A stretch of DNA of 64,000 nt from Phycisphaerales bacterium UBA1161 (GTDB lineage: Bacteria; Planctomycetota; Phycisphaerae; Tepidisphaerales; Tepidisphaeraceae), in the NCBI GenBank assembly GCA_002311745.1, contig DBZL01000071.1, positions 19,226 to 83,225 on the forward strand, in the 5' to 3' direction. Made by a program: the position numbers and the translations under genes. Positions 1 through 9,090 of the stretch are shown here, in pieces (position 1 is the stretch's first letter; each line of letters begins with the position of its first letter). Under the pieces are notes generated by a model. That model was not told where the DNA came from. It saw only the letters and a program-made list of their open reading frames with translations, and ran no database searches.

Positions 1-1324
1 GCCGCTGCTCCAGGGGCGTGGGCGAGTGGTAGCCGCCGCGGAAAACAAAAATGCCTCCGCTGAGGTTCCAGAAAATCTGGGTCAAGCGGATGGACATGGT
101 CAGGGCGAAGGCCTGGGCGACGGCCACGCCCTGGGGTTCGAGCAGTTTGATGGCGAAATATTCCATGACGCCTGCGCCCTGGGGGCTGATGGGAATGGCC
201 CCGGCCAGGGCGATCACGGGCACGGCCATCCAGTAGTAGAAGGGATGGATCGGCAGGTTGAAGGCGAAGCCGCACAGCATGGCCGCCGTGATGACCACCG
301 CGTGCACGGGAAAGGTCACGACGATGGCGGCGGCGACCAGCAGCGGCCGGCGGCCGTAAATGTGCATGGTCTCGATCGCCTTGAGCACCTGGTGTTGCAT
401 GGGGAGCCTGGCGATGATGAATTCCAGGCCGGACAGACGCCGCAGCAGAGGAACGTAAAACAGGGCCAGACCCGCGGCGGTGGCGGCCAGGATGGCTACG
501 GAACCCAGCGCCACTTGGCGGCACTTGGGGATGTGCCATTGCAGCGCCGCCATGGCGCCGCCCACGATGATCAGCGCCAACAGCCCGATGACGCGATCCA
601 CCAGCACGGACATCACGGCGCGGGTGCGGTGATGCGTCTGCTTGGCGACGTAATAGGCCTTGAGCACGTCGCCCCCGGTCGAGCCGGGCATGAACGTGCT
701 GTAGAACTGCCCGACCATGTTGAGCACGAAGGTGCGCGCCACGGGGATGCGAATGTCCAGCGCTTTGAGCAGCTCCTGCCAGCGCAGGCTGGTGATGATG
801 AGGGTCAGGGGAAAGATGGCCAGGGCGGCCAGGACGTACGTGGTGTCGGCTTGGCGGACCATGCGGATGACGCCGACCTGCACGCGCGGATGGGGAATCG
901 TCAGATGGTAGTCCGGGACGTCGCCGGCCCGGACCCAGTGGGCGGTCGGACTGGTGGGAGTGTCTGCTAGAAGGAGTTTGCGGGCCGTTTTCAGGTCCGC
1001 CGTCAGATCGACGCCGACCACGTACTGCCGCTTGCCGCCTTCGCTGACGGGTAGTTTGTTCCGATCCGGCGCGTTAATCACGTCCTGGGCCTGCAAGGTG
1101 ATGACCGCCTTGTTGTTGCGCGGATCCTTTACCCGATACTCCGAGTCCGTTTCGCCAGCGCTTTCGCCCACCAGCGTCAGCGGTTGCGGCACCATGGTTT
1201 GCCGCGACAGAATCCCCAGCACCTGATCGTGCCAGGACATTCGGCTCAGAACCCACCAGATCCCGACAACAGCGATCCCCCAGCGGATGAGGAACTTCGA
1301 TATCTGAAACGCCTGTTTGCGCAT
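1..1324 (-). CDS. UPF0104 / lysylphosphatidylglycerol-synthase-like membrane protein (3' end off window)
   Basis: Integral membrane protein of the flippase-like UPF0104 (LPG synthase TM region) family. About 441 residues are visible and the reading frame is still open at base 1, so the C-terminus lies outside. Residues 11-26 form a first membrane helix, followed by a soluble stretch of about 130 residues. The polytopic core starts near residue 163 and carries the family signature FMPGSTGGDVLKAYY at residues 211-225, followed by further hydrophobic segments. The long exported loop after the first helix is not part of the usual compact family layout. The ATG at 1324 is the first in frame. The gene is divergent from the GH113-like gene, with about 100 bases between. 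The substrate is unknown; family members act in lipid or glycan transport. Confidence 0.85.
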   Translation of the reverse strand, partial: MRKQAFQISKFLIRWGIAVVGIWWVLSRMSWHDQVLGILSRQTMVPQPLTLVGESAGETDSEYRVKDPRNNKAVITLQAQDVINAPDRNKLPVSEGGKRQYVVGVDLTADLKTARKLLLADTPTSPTAHWVRAGDVPDYHLTIPHPRVQVGVIRMVRQADTTYVLAALAIFPLTLIITSLRWQELLKALDIRIPVARTFVLNMVGQFYSTFMPGSTGGDVLKAYYVAKQTHHRTRAVMSVLVDRVIGLLALIIVGGAMAALQWHIPKCRQVALGSVAILAATAAGLALFYVPLLRRLSGLEFIIARLPMQHQVLKAIETMHIYGRRPLLVAAAIVVTFPVHAVVITAAMLCGFAFNLPIHPFYYWMAVPVIALAGAIPISPQGAGVMEYFAIKLLEPQGVAVAQAFALTMSIRLTQIFWNLSGGIFVFRGGYHSPTPLEQR

Positions 1325-1428
1325 GGGCGGCAGTGATTCTCATTATCGGCAACGCCATGGCAATGCCAACGCCCCGCGGCGCTTTGCCAAGCTGGGGCTG
1401 CGCCCTATAGTGTGCGGCGAGGCATCGC

Positions 1429-2520
1429 ATGTCCGGGCAAAAGATTCTGTTGACGGCCGTGGCCCTGTACGCGGCGGTGTTGATGTGCGTGATGTGGACG
1501 GCGCCGTTGCCCGCCGGCCGCACGCCAGCCGCCGACCAGGGCGACGGCACCCTGGTCAGGATCGACGGGTTGCGCCCCTATTGCGCCATGGCCGTGCAAC
1601 TGCAACGCGTCGATTGGATCGCGCGATACAAGGACGCCATCGACACCATCGCCGAGGACGGCGCCGACGCCGTCTCCCTGGTCGTCGACGCCCGCCAGGA
1701 GAATTTCCAAAGCAACTACATGTACATCGACATCCGCATGACGATGAACGACGCGCAACTGACGGAAATCATCCGCCATGCCAAAGCCAAGCACCTGCGC
1801 GTCATCCTCATGCCCATCGTGCTGCTGGATGATCCGAACGACTCGGAGCACTGGCGCGGCACGCTGGAGCCCAAGGACTGGAAGGCCTGGTTCGAGAATT
1901 ACCGCGATCTGCTCCGCCATTACGCCTACATCGCCCAGAACAACGGCGTCGATCTGCTGGTCGTCGGCTCGGAATTGGTCAGCTCCGAAGAGCACGTGGA
2001 TGAATGGGTCGACACCATCAAGGCCGTCCGCGAAATCTACCACGGACAGCTCACCTATTCGTCCAACTGGGATCGCTATTTCAAGGTGAAGTTCTGGAAC
2101 TATCTGGACCTGGTGGGCATGAACAGCTATTGGACGCTGGGCCAGGACCACAACGTGCCGGTCGACCAGATCAAAGGCAACTGGAACAAGATTCAGCGCG
2201 ACATCTTCCTGTTCCTGGCCAAGGTGCACAAACCGATGATCCTGCTGGAGGCGGGCTGGTGCAGCTTGTCCAATTCGGCCAAGGACCCCTGGGATTACAC
2301 GCAAAAGTCGTTGGATGCCGACGATGATCTGCAGAAGCGGCTGTACGAAGGATTTTTCCAAAGCTGGTGGGGTCGGCCGGAACTGGCGGGCTTCGTGCTC
2401 TGGGAGGTGGATCCGGGCGGCGACCCGGACGGCAAGGGGTACACGCCCCTGGGCAAGCCCGCCGAGGTGGTCATGCGCGATTGGCTGGCCAAGCCGCGCT
2501 GGGATGTCTTGGCCCCCTAA
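1429..2520 (+). CDS. GH113-like glycoside hydrolase (TIM barrel), membrane-anchored or secreted
   Basis: A 363-residue protein resembling family 113 glycoside hydrolases (beta-mannanase-like TIM barrels). The N-terminal hydrophobic segment at residues 6-25 suggests a signal anchor or signal peptide. Two candidate catalytic glutamates sit where the family expects them: E182 in VVGSEL at the end of one strand, and E274 in ILLEAGW near another. Conserved aromatic patches (SNW, MNSYW, WEVDP) line the barrel ends. The ATG is the first in frame. No downstream operon partner is obvious; a small HicB gene follows after about 170 bases. Polysaccharide specificity cannot be told from the sequence, so mannan degradation is only inferred from family resemblance. 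Confidence 0.75.
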   Translation: MSGQKILLTAVALYAAVLMCVMWTAPLPAGRTPAADQGDGTLVRIDGLRPYCAMAVQLQRVDWIARYKDAIDTIAEDGADAVSLVVDARQENFQSNYMYIDIRMTMNDAQLTEIIRHAKAKHLRVILMPIVLLDDPNDSEHWRGTLEPKDWKAWFENYRDLLRHYAYIAQNNGVDLLVVGSELVSSEEHVDEWVDTIKAVREIYHGQLTYSSNWDRYFKVKFWNYLDLVGMNSYWTLGQDHNVPVDQIKGNWNKIQRDIFLFLAKVHKPMILLEAGWCSLSNSAKDPWDYTQKSLDADDDLQKRLYEGFFQSWWGRPELAGFVLWEVDPGGDPDGKGYTPLGKPAEVVMRDWLAKPRWDVLAP

Positions 2521-2692
2521 AGCGTTTCCCGATCCATCGGGTCCAAAGTCGATGCCGGCTCTCCCGCGGCGTCTGCGATTGCTTCCGTCGCTGATCGCAA
2601 GTGCCTATACTTTTACCCATGCGAGCCGACGCGCCGCGGCGGCAACGCGCGACAATCCATCGCAGCCGCGTCTGCCCACTGGAGTAACTGTC

Positions 2693-2899
2693 ATGACTCT
2701 CAAAATCATTATCGAACCCGGCGAGGATCGTGGTTTTATCGCGCATGTGCCGGCGCTGCGCGGCTGCTGGTCGCAAGGCACGAGCCGCGCGGAGGCGTTG
2801 GCCAACATCCGCCAGGCCATCGAAGGCTGGCTGGAAGCCGAACAGGACAAGGCTGAGAAACCCACGGGACCTGCCGATGTGGAGCTGGTGACGGTCTGA
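2693..2899 (+). CDS. hicB: HicB-family antitoxin-like protein
   Basis: A 68-residue protein with the compact HicB fold signature: a short strand (LKIIIEPGEDRG), the FIAHVPALRGCWSQGTS segment, and a helix with EALANIRQAIEGWLE. It has no C-terminal DNA-binding domain, as in the short HicB-like class. HicB antitoxins normally neutralise a HicA mRNA-cleaving toxin encoded next door. Here the downstream toxin gene is reduced to a 19-codon stub. The chosen ATG at 2693 directly precedes the conserved strand; a longer in-frame extension upstream shows no conserved features. Either the antitoxin is orphaned or it serves another hicA elsewhere in the genome. Confidence 0.8.
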   Translation: MTLKIIIEPGEDRGFIAHVPALRGCWSQGTSRAEALANIRQAIEGWLEAEQDKAEKPTGPADVELVTV

Positions 2900-2915
2900 T
2901 ACGGGAAGCGGAAGC

Positions 2916-2975
2916 ATGCCTCAACTTCCGGTCATCAGTGGTCGCGAGGCGCGATCGGACGTGTTGACCCCCTAA
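2916..2975 (+). pseudogene. hicA toxin remnant (N-terminal stub)
   Basis: Only 19 codons remain, starting 16 bases after the hicB stop. The opening MPQLPVISGREA matches the typical start of HicA/YcfA toxins, which bind RNA and cleave mRNA. The reading frame then diverges and stops, so the catalytic histidine region is absent. The stub therefore cannot encode a working toxin. The sequence directly shows the stub; the interpretation as a decayed hicA rests on the match and on its position after hicB. Confidence 0.7.
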
Positions 2976-3053
2976 TCGCCGCGCCTGCCCTGGGCGCGGT
3001 TCCCTTTTCGTCCCTTGATCTATCACTTATCCTCAATCGCCAAGGTTATCACC

Positions 3054-4856
3054 ATGGAAGCCATCGAAACGCGCTATCGTACGCACACCTGCGGGCAGCT
3101 CCGCGGCGGCGACGTCGGACGCACCGTCGCCCTCGCCGGCTGGGTCCATTCCTACCGCGATCACGGGAACCTGGTCTTCATCGACCTGCGCGACCGCGAC
3201 GGGCTGACCCAACTGGTCTTCGATCCGGATACCTGCGGCAAAGCCAACCACGATGAGGCCCGCAAGCTGCGCAGTGAATGGGTCATCGGCATCCGCGGCC
3301 AGGTCACCGCCCGCGGGGACGAGGCGCTCAATCCCAAACTCCCCACCGGCCAAATCGAAGTGCGCGTGACGGACTTGACGGTCCTGAGCATTTCCTCCAC
3401 GCCGCCGTTTGTCCCCGATGAACACGAAACCGTTTCCGAAGACAAGCGCCTGGTGCATCGCTACATCGATCTCCGCCGCGCGTCCATGCAGCAGACCCTG
3501 CGCACGCGCCACCGCGTGACCAAGCTCATGCGCGATCATTTGAGCGATCTGGGCTTCTGGGAGATCGAAACGCCGTTCCTGACCAAATCGACGCCGGAAG
3601 GCGCCCGCGATTTCATCGTGCCCTCCCGCTTGATGCCGGGGTGTTTTTACGCCCTGCCGCAGTCGCCGCAGCTTTTCAAGCAGCTTCTGATGGTCAGCGG
3701 CTGCGACAAGTATATGCAGATTGTGCGCTGCTTCCGCGACGAAGACCCGCGGGCCGACCGCCAGGCCGAGTTCACCCAGCTCGACGTGGAGATGTCCTTC
3801 GTCGACCGCGAAAACGTGATCGCCGTCACCGAAGGGCTTCTGCGAAGAATTTGGAAGGAGATTCTGGGCAAGGACCTTCCCGATCCGATCCCGCACATGG
3901 ATTACGACCAGGCGATGAGCCAGTACGGCTCCGACCGGCCCGACCTGCGCTACGGGATGAAATTGCACGACATCACGGATTTGGCCCAGCAGACGGATTT
4001 CGGCGTGTTCAAAAGCGCGGCCATGGTCAAGACGATCGCGGTGCCGGGCGGCGGGAAACTCAGCCGCAAGGAAACGGACGCCCTGGCCGACTGGGCCAAG
4101 GGCCTGGGCGCCAAGGGATTGGCCGTCACCAAGGTGACGGCCGCCGGCCTGGACACGGGCGTGGCCAAATTCCTGGCCCCCATCGCCGCCAAGCTGATCG
4201 AGCGCAGCGGCGCCGGCGATGGCGATCTGCTCTGCTTCGCCGCCGACAGGTCAAGAATCGTCCACAAGGTTCTGGGTGAACTGCGGCTGAAGATGGCCCG
4301 CGACCTGAACCTGGCCCCCTCCAGCGAATTCGCCTGGCTGTGGGTGGTGAATTTCCCGCTGTTTGAGTTTGACGAGGAGGAAAAGCGGTTCGTGTCCACG
4401 CATCACCCGTTCACCGCACCGTTGGATGAGGATTTGTCCAAGCTGGACAGCCGCGATCGGCCCGTGGTCGAGTCGATCAAGAGCAAGGCGTACGACATCG
4501 TCGTCAACGGCAGCGAGATCGGCGGCGGATCGATTCGTATCCATCGCATGGACGTCCAGCAGAAAGTCTTTTCCCTCTTGGGCATCGACGAGGCGGCGCA
4601 GAAGCAGAAGTTCGGATTCCTGCTGGATGCGTTGCACTTTGGCGCTCCGCCGCACGGCGGCATCGCCCTGGGGCTGGACCGCCTGATCATGATTCTGCGC
4701 GGCACGACCAACATCCGCGACGTGATCGCCTTCCCCAAGACGCAAAGCGGCGCGGACCTGATGAGCGGCGCGCCCAGCGCGGTGGATGACAAGCAGCTCC
4801 GCGAGGCCAACATCCGCGTCGTCCTGCCGCCGGGAAAGCCGCCCGCCGCCTCCTGA
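3054..4856 (+). CDS. aspS: aspartyl-tRNA synthetase
   Basis: Charges tRNA-Asp (and perhaps tRNA-Asn, since gatA and gatC are present in this window) with aspartate in the cytosol. At 600 residues it is the long bacterial type. Domains in order: an N-terminal OB fold that binds the anticodon (residues about 1-110), a class II catalytic core with the ALPQSPQLFKQLLM and RCFRDEDPRADRQ motifs, a GAD insertion (about residues 290-410), and motif 3 near the end (GIALGLDRLIMIL). The ATG at 3054 gives the normal family start; an upstream in-frame ATG would add 13 unconserved residues. pyk follows after about 100 bases on the same strand. Confidence 0.97.
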   Translation: MEAIETRYRTHTCGQLRGGDVGRTVALAGWVHSYRDHGNLVFIDLRDRDGLTQLVFDPDTCGKANHDEARKLRSEWVIGIRGQVTARGDEALNPKLPTGQIEVRVTDLTVLSISSTPPFVPDEHETVSEDKRLVHRYIDLRRASMQQTLRTRHRVTKLMRDHLSDLGFWEIETPFLTKSTPEGARDFIVPSRLMPGCFYALPQSPQLFKQLLMVSGCDKYMQIVRCFRDEDPRADRQAEFTQLDVEMSFVDRENVIAVTEGLLRRIWKEILGKDLPDPIPHMDYDQAMSQYGSDRPDLRYGMKLHDITDLAQQTDFGVFKSAAMVKTIAVPGGGKLSRKETDALADWAKGLGAKGLAVTKVTAAGLDTGVAKFLAPIAAKLIERSGAGDGDLLCFAADRSRIVHKVLGELRLKMARDLNLAPSSEFAWLWVVNFPLFEFDEEEKRFVSTHHPFTAPLDEDLSKLDSRDRPVVESIKSKAYDIVVNGSEIGGGSIRIHRMDVQQKVFSLLGIDEAAQKQKFGFLLDALHFGAPPHGGIALGLDRLIMILRGTTNIRDVIAFPKTQSGADLMSGAPSAVDDKQLREANIRVVLPPGKPPAAS

Positions 4857-4956
4857 TTTCGCCTGGCCCCGCAACGTCACGTCCACCGCCGCCTATAATG
4901 CCGCGGCCGCCGCCTTTGTTGCATTTACCCGGACAAAGCACACAATCGCAACCCCG

Positions 4957-6450
4957 ATGATTCGCACCAAGATCGTGGCCACGATAGGACCGGCCTGCGC
5001 CGACGTGCAGACGCTGTATTCCCTCTTTCAGGCGGGTGTGGACGTCTGCCGGCTCAACTTTTCCCACGGCGATCTGGACGGGCACCTGCAGACGCTGCGC
5101 AACATCCGCGAGGCCGCCGCCCGCTGGGACCAGCCCATCGCCGTCCTGGGCGATTTATGCGGGCCCAAGATCCGCCTGGGCAAAATCGCCGACCGCGACC
5201 CCTCCGGCGGAATGCCCATCCAGGTCGGCGACGAACTTGTAATCCAGCGCGGCCAGATCCTCGGTGAAAACCACCGCGTCTGCTGCATCTATCCCCGCCT
5301 CATCGACGACCTCCAGGTCGGGCACAGGATTCTGATCGAGGACGGCCTGCTGCGATTCATCTGCACGGATAAAAACTACAACGAGATCCGCTGCAGTTGC
5401 ACGGTCGGCGGCGTGCTGCGCAGCAGCAAGGGAATCAATTTGCCGGATACCACCGTCAACGCTCCGTCGCTGACCGAGCGCGATTGGGCCTGCGCCGACT
5501 GGGCGGTGGAAAACGATTTGGATTACCTGGCCCTGTCGTTCGTGCGGAAAGAGGATGACATCCAACTTCTCCGCGAGCACCTGCGCAACAAGGAAAGCGA
5601 CATTCACCTGATCGCAAAAATCGAAAAATCGGAAGCGCTGGAGCACATCGACGCGATCGTGGAGGTCAGCGACGGACTGATGATCGCCCGCGGCGATCTG
5701 GGCGTCGAGGTGGACGTGGCGCGCGTGCCGATCATCCAGAAGGATTTGGTGCGCCGCTGCCAAAGCGCCGGCAAGCCGGTCATCGTGGCCACGCAGATGC
5801 TGCAGACCATGATCGAGCAGCCCAGCCCGACTCGCGCCGAGGTCAGCGACGTGGCCAACGCCATCTTCGACGGCACCGACGCGGTGATGCTCAGCGGGGA
5901 AACGGCCGTGGGCAAATTCCCGCTGGGGTCGGTGCACACGATGGCGCACGTGGCCGGCGTCACCGAGGAATACCTCATCGCCTCGCAGACCGCCGGGCCG
6001 ACCACCGCCCAGCCGGCGTCGGCGACGCTGCGGTTCTCGGCCGCATTGGCCCGCGGCGTGGGGCAGATCGTCAACGACCTCAAGGTCAAGCTCGTGGTCA
6101 TCTGGAGCCAGACCGGCGCCACGGCCCGCATCTTTTCCAAGAGCCGATTTCCCGTGCCCCTGATCGCCCTCTCCAGCGACCATCGGGCGCTGCGGCGGAT
6201 GGCGCTGCACTTTGGCGTGATCCCCCACGAGATGGCCCCGCCGCAGACGATGACGGACTTGGTCGATGGCGTGGACGCGATGGTGCGCCAGCGCAGCTTC
6301 GCGGCCCCCGGCGACCGCATCATCATCGTGGCCGGCGCCGCCCTGGGCACGCCCGGCACCCTCAACGGCATCGTCATCCACACCGTCGGGGAACAGTGGA
6401 CCGGCGAGTTGAAAGCCATCGCCGCGATGGCGACGATGCAACCCAAATGA
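4957..6450 (+). CDS. pyk: pyruvate kinase
   Basis: Final step of glycolysis: phosphoenolpyruvate plus ADP to pyruvate plus ATP. The 497-residue protein opens with the classical RTKIVATIGPA segment and keeps NFSHGD, the catalytic lysine motif (LIAKIEKSEAL), the metal-binding MIARGDLGVEV and FDGTDAVMLSGETA. A C-terminal regulatory domain is present. The ATG at 4957 is chosen because homologues begin at this point; the in-frame extension upstream lies in the region after aspS. Its stop overlaps the start of the following lipoprotein gene (ATGA), so the two are likely co-translated. Confidence 0.97.
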   Translation: MIRTKIVATIGPACADVQTLYSLFQAGVDVCRLNFSHGDLDGHLQTLRNIREAAARWDQPIAVLGDLCGPKIRLGKIADRDPSGGMPIQVGDELVIQRGQILGENHRVCCIYPRLIDDLQVGHRILIEDGLLRFICTDKNYNEIRCSCTVGGVLRSSKGINLPDTTVNAPSLTERDWACADWAVENDLDYLALSFVRKEDDIQLLREHLRNKESDIHLIAKIEKSEALEHIDAIVEVSDGLMIARGDLGVEVDVARVPIIQKDLVRRCQSAGKPVIVATQMLQTMIEQPSPTRAEVSDVANAIFDGTDAVMLSGETAVGKFPLGSVHTMAHVAGVTEEYLIASQTAGPTTAQPASATLRFSAALARGVGQIVNDLKVKLVVIWSQTGATARIFSKSRFPVPLIALSSDHRALRRMALHFGVIPHEMAPPQTMTDLVDGVDAMVRQRSFAAPGDRIIIVAGAALGTPGTLNGIVIHTVGEQWTGELKAIAAMATMQPK

Positions 6451-7082
6451 ACGCGAGGCTCAAGACCTTGGCCCTGTTTTTCGCCGCGATGGCAGGCGGA
6501 TGCGCCGGCGCGTCTTCGCCGATCCAAACCGCGCGGCCGGTCACGGACAAACCCGTCGAGCAAGCCACCGCCGATTATTGGCTCAACCAGCCGGCCAACG
6601 TCGCGGTGTCGTCGCTGGATTTCCAGCGCCTCTGGGATGCATCCGCCCAGGTGCTCCGCCAAGACCTGTTCATCATCGACCGCGTAAATGACCGCCAAGG
6701 CGTCATGGTCACCCGGCCGATGGTCTCCAAGCAGATTTTCGAGCCGTGGCGGAGCGACGCCGGCACCATGTCCGCGACGCTGCAAAGCACCCTGCAGACC
6801 ATTCGCCGCACCGTGCGCATCGACGTGCAGCGATCCGATGGCGGACTATTCACCGCCAGGATCAAGGTCCTGGTGGAACGGCTGTCGCTGATTCAGCAGC
6901 GGGTGACGTCGGTCGCCGAGTCGCACAACGTGTTTTCCGCCATCGGGCCGGAAACGACCTTTCAAACCACCGAGGGAACCCCCATTCCGGTGCGCTACTG
7001 GTACGCCATCGGCCGCGACCAGGCGATGGAACGCCAACTGGCCAACGCCATCGAAGATCAATTGAAAGACCGGCGTCAGTAA
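6447..7082 (+). CDS. putative lipoprotein of unknown function
   Basis: A 211-residue protein with a hydrophobic signal segment (residues 5-18) ending in AGGC, a plausible but weak lipobox, with Cys19 as the lipid attachment site. The rest is soluble and I do not recognise a family. The start overlaps the pyruvate kinase stop by four bases (ATGA), which indicates translational coupling. Its 3' end overlaps the convergent mqnA gene by seven bases. The mature part contains a stretch rich in beta-type and amphipathic segments (IDRVNDRQGVMVTRP). A role at the cell envelope is inferred from the signal only. Confidence 0.8.
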   Translation: MNARLKTLALFFAAMAGGCAGASSPIQTARPVTDKPVEQATADYWLNQPANVAVSSLDFQRLWDASAQVLRQDLFIIDRVNDRQGVMVTRPMVSKQIFEPWRSDAGTMSATLQSTLQTIRRTVRIDVQRSDGGLFTARIKVLVERLSLIQQRVTSVAESHNVFSAIGPETTFQTTEGTPIPVRYWYAIGRDQAMERQLANAIEDQLKDRRQ

Positions 7083-7891
7083 ATCTGCAGCGGCCGGAGC
7101 TGATCGATCAAACCGTGCTTGAACGCCAGCTCGTGGAAACGGCGTATCGCTTGAAGCTGGCTCGGTCCGATGTCGTATTTGAGCAGCTCGCCCAGGTATT
7201 GGCGGGCCAGGTCCACCGGCCAGCCGAGTGCGGCGGCGTGCTGCCGCACGATGGCGTCCACGTGGGCCAGGGCCAACCGCTTGGCGCGCTCCAGCCGCTG
7301 CGGCAGATCGCCCAAATCCACCTCCGCGCGCGTGGTCCAGACGGCAAAGACAAACGGCATGCCCGTCAGCTCTTTCCACAGGGCGCCCAGATCGATGTGC
7401 CTGGGTTTGTCGGGCGGCTGCCGGCGCACGACCTTGTCCCCGATGAGCAGCACGGCGGTGTGCGCCGCCGCGTCGGCCGCGGCCAAGTCCACCAGCTTGG
7501 GTTTCAGCCCCCAGCGCTCCGCCAAAAGAATCTGGGCCAGGACGGTGGAGGTGTGACTGTCGCGGTCGCAGGCAAGGGTTTGGATTTTTTCGATCGGCTC
7601 AGCGCTGAAGATTCGCACGGTCAGAGTGGGCCCGTCGCATCCGATGCCGCCCGCGGGCACCAGCTTCAGGCCGGCGTGACGCTGGTAATCGATCACCGGC
7701 AACAGCGCCAGGTCGTAGCGCCGCGTTCGCAGCCCCTCCAGCAGCCGCGCCGGCACCTCCAGGTCCAATTGCAGACGCGGATCATCCTCCAGGCCGTAGA
7801 TCAGCGGCTTGGCGTTGAGGTAGCTGACGCTGCCGACGTGCAGCACCGGTCGCACCCGTCCGGCGGGCGCTTGAGCGACGGCTGGATCCAT
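7076..7891 (-). CDS. mqnA: chorismate dehydratase, futalosine pathway for menaquinone
   Basis: MqnA converts chorismate to 3-[(1-carboxyvinyl)oxy]benzoate, the first step of the futalosine route to menaquinone. The protein has 271 residues from the ATG at 7891, which precedes the conserved VGSVSYLNAKPLIYGL opening. Further family motifs are LLPVIDYQ, DRDSHTSTVLAQILL and GDKVVR, followed by a helical C-terminal region (FVFAVWTTR). A longer upstream extension would run into the AraC gene and is rejected. The AraC-family gene lies 71 bases upstream in the same direction, so the two may share a transcript. Confidence 0.93.
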   Translation of the reverse strand: MDPAVAQAPAGRVRPVLHVGSVSYLNAKPLIYGLEDDPRLQLDLEVPARLLEGLRTRRYDLALLPVIDYQRHAGLKLVPAGGIGCDGPTLTVRIFSAEPIEKIQTLACDRDSHTSTVLAQILLAERWGLKPKLVDLAAADAAAHTAVLLIGDKVVRRQPPDKPRHIDLGALWKELTGMPFVFAVWTTRAEVDLGDLPQRLERAKRLALAHVDAIVRQHAAALGWPVDLARQYLGELLKYDIGPSQLQAIRRFHELAFKHGLIDQLRPLQIY

Positions 7892-7962
7892 GGCGCAACG
7901 GTATCGACGGGCCGAGGCCTTGTCTCGCCTTTCAACAGTTTTGAAATCGGCCCGATGTCGTT

Positions 7963-9090
7963 TTACAGCATCGACGCCCATTTGCGCCAGCGCGTGGGGG
8001 TCAGGCCGGTGGCTTGCTTGAAACGGCTGGTGAAGTGGCTCTGGTGGGCAAAGCCGCACGACTTGGCAATCCCCGCCAGATCTTGGTCACCCGACATCAG
8101 CGTCCTTTTGGCCTGAAAGATTTGACACTCCAGGAGAAAATGCTTGGGCGTGATGCCGAGCAATTCGGTAAACCGCCGGTGAAAATGGAACGCGCTGAGG
8201 TGGACCGTCTCGGCGATTTGGCTCAGCGAGGGACCGCGGCCAAATTCCTGGTGCATGAACTGCATCGCCCCGACCAGCCGCGCCAGCTCCGGATCGGCGG
8301 CGAAATCCGACGCCCGCAACTTCAGCCAATCACAGCAGGCGGGCTGAAGACAGTAGAAGACGAACGACCCGCCGCCCAGCGCCGGATACTTCGGAAAATA
8401 CACGACGCGAAACGCGCACAGTTGTCCGTCCGAATCCGGCACCACCAGGCGATCGGAAGTGTAAACGTCGCGAGCATCCTTCAGACGCCGACGGGCATCC
8501 TGCATCAGTTGTTCGGCGACGCGCGATTCCAACGCGGCATGACTCTCGGGCGTGCGCAACTGCAGCGACGAATCCACAATCAGCTGTCCCGCGCGCGGCC
8601 GGATCATCCAGGGCGGTGGATTGGCGCACAACTCGCTTCCGCGCCCGGCGCGCGCAGCCGCGGCCAACCGATCAACCTCCTTGGCGGTCTGGTCGATGAC
8701 ACGCAGCTCCGCATCCGTGAAATCTCCCAGCTCCTGGTTGCGATGCACGTGAATGGCGCCGGCGTACCCCTCCAGGAGGGGCGCCTCCAAGGGGGCAGCG
8801 GCCAGATAACGCACACGGGCGGGCCGAAGGAATTTTTGGTAATAATGGGATTGCTCGAAGGCGCCGCCGGGCCAGGACCGCTCGGCGTCCATCGGCTCCT
8901 TGGCGGCAATCGCCCGCCAGGTGACGGCGTCCTCGGTATGAAACTCCCGGGCGTAGGACTTGACCCAGTCCTGAGGCAGATGGCTGGGCTGGATGATCTG
9001 CAAGCCGCCTCGCGGCATCGATGAGACGATCCAGGCCTCGCTCATTCGCAGGGACGAGGCTAGGTTGTTAAATAGTTGCCTGTAGGCCAC
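7963..9090 (-). CDS. AraC-family transcriptional regulator with GAF-like N-terminus
   Basis: A 375-residue regulator. The C-terminal 100 residues are a typical AraC/XylS double helix-turn-helix (ETVHLSAFHFHRRFTELLGITPKHFLLE, here split by function into two DNA-reading helices, then FAHQSHFTSRFKQATGLTPTRWR). The first 150 residues resemble GAF-like sensor regions, with a YYQKFLRPARVRY segment and a later FTDAELRVIDQTAKEVDRLA helix. The longest start is a GTG at 9090; an ATG at 9045 would remove 15 residues. It lies upstream of mqnA in the same direction, so it may regulate or be transcribed with that gene. Its ligand is unknown. Confidence 0.88.
   Translation of the reverse strand: MAYRQLFNNLASSLRMSEAWIVSSMPRGGLQIIQPSHLPQDWVKSYAREFHTEDAVTWRAIAAKEPMDAERSWPGGAFEQSHYYQKFLRPARVRYLAAAPLEAPLLEGYAGAIHVHRNQELGDFTDAELRVIDQTAKEVDRLAAAARAGRGSELCANPPPWMIRPRAGQLIVDSSLQLRTPESHAALESRVAEQLMQDARRRLKDARDVYTSDRLVVPDSDGQLCAFRVVYFPKYPALGGGSFVFYCLQPACCDWLKLRASDFAADPELARLVGAMQFMHQEFGRGPSLSQIAETVHLSAFHFHRRFTELLGITPKHFLLECQIFQAKRTLMSGDQDLAGIAKSCGFAHQSHFTSRFKQATGLTPTRWRKWASML

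Noticed and set aside
1405..2361. Long minus-strand open frame opposite the GH113-like gene
   Set aside because: The plus-strand frame has a signal segment and catalytic motifs; the opposite frame has no family features and is a GC-rich shadow.
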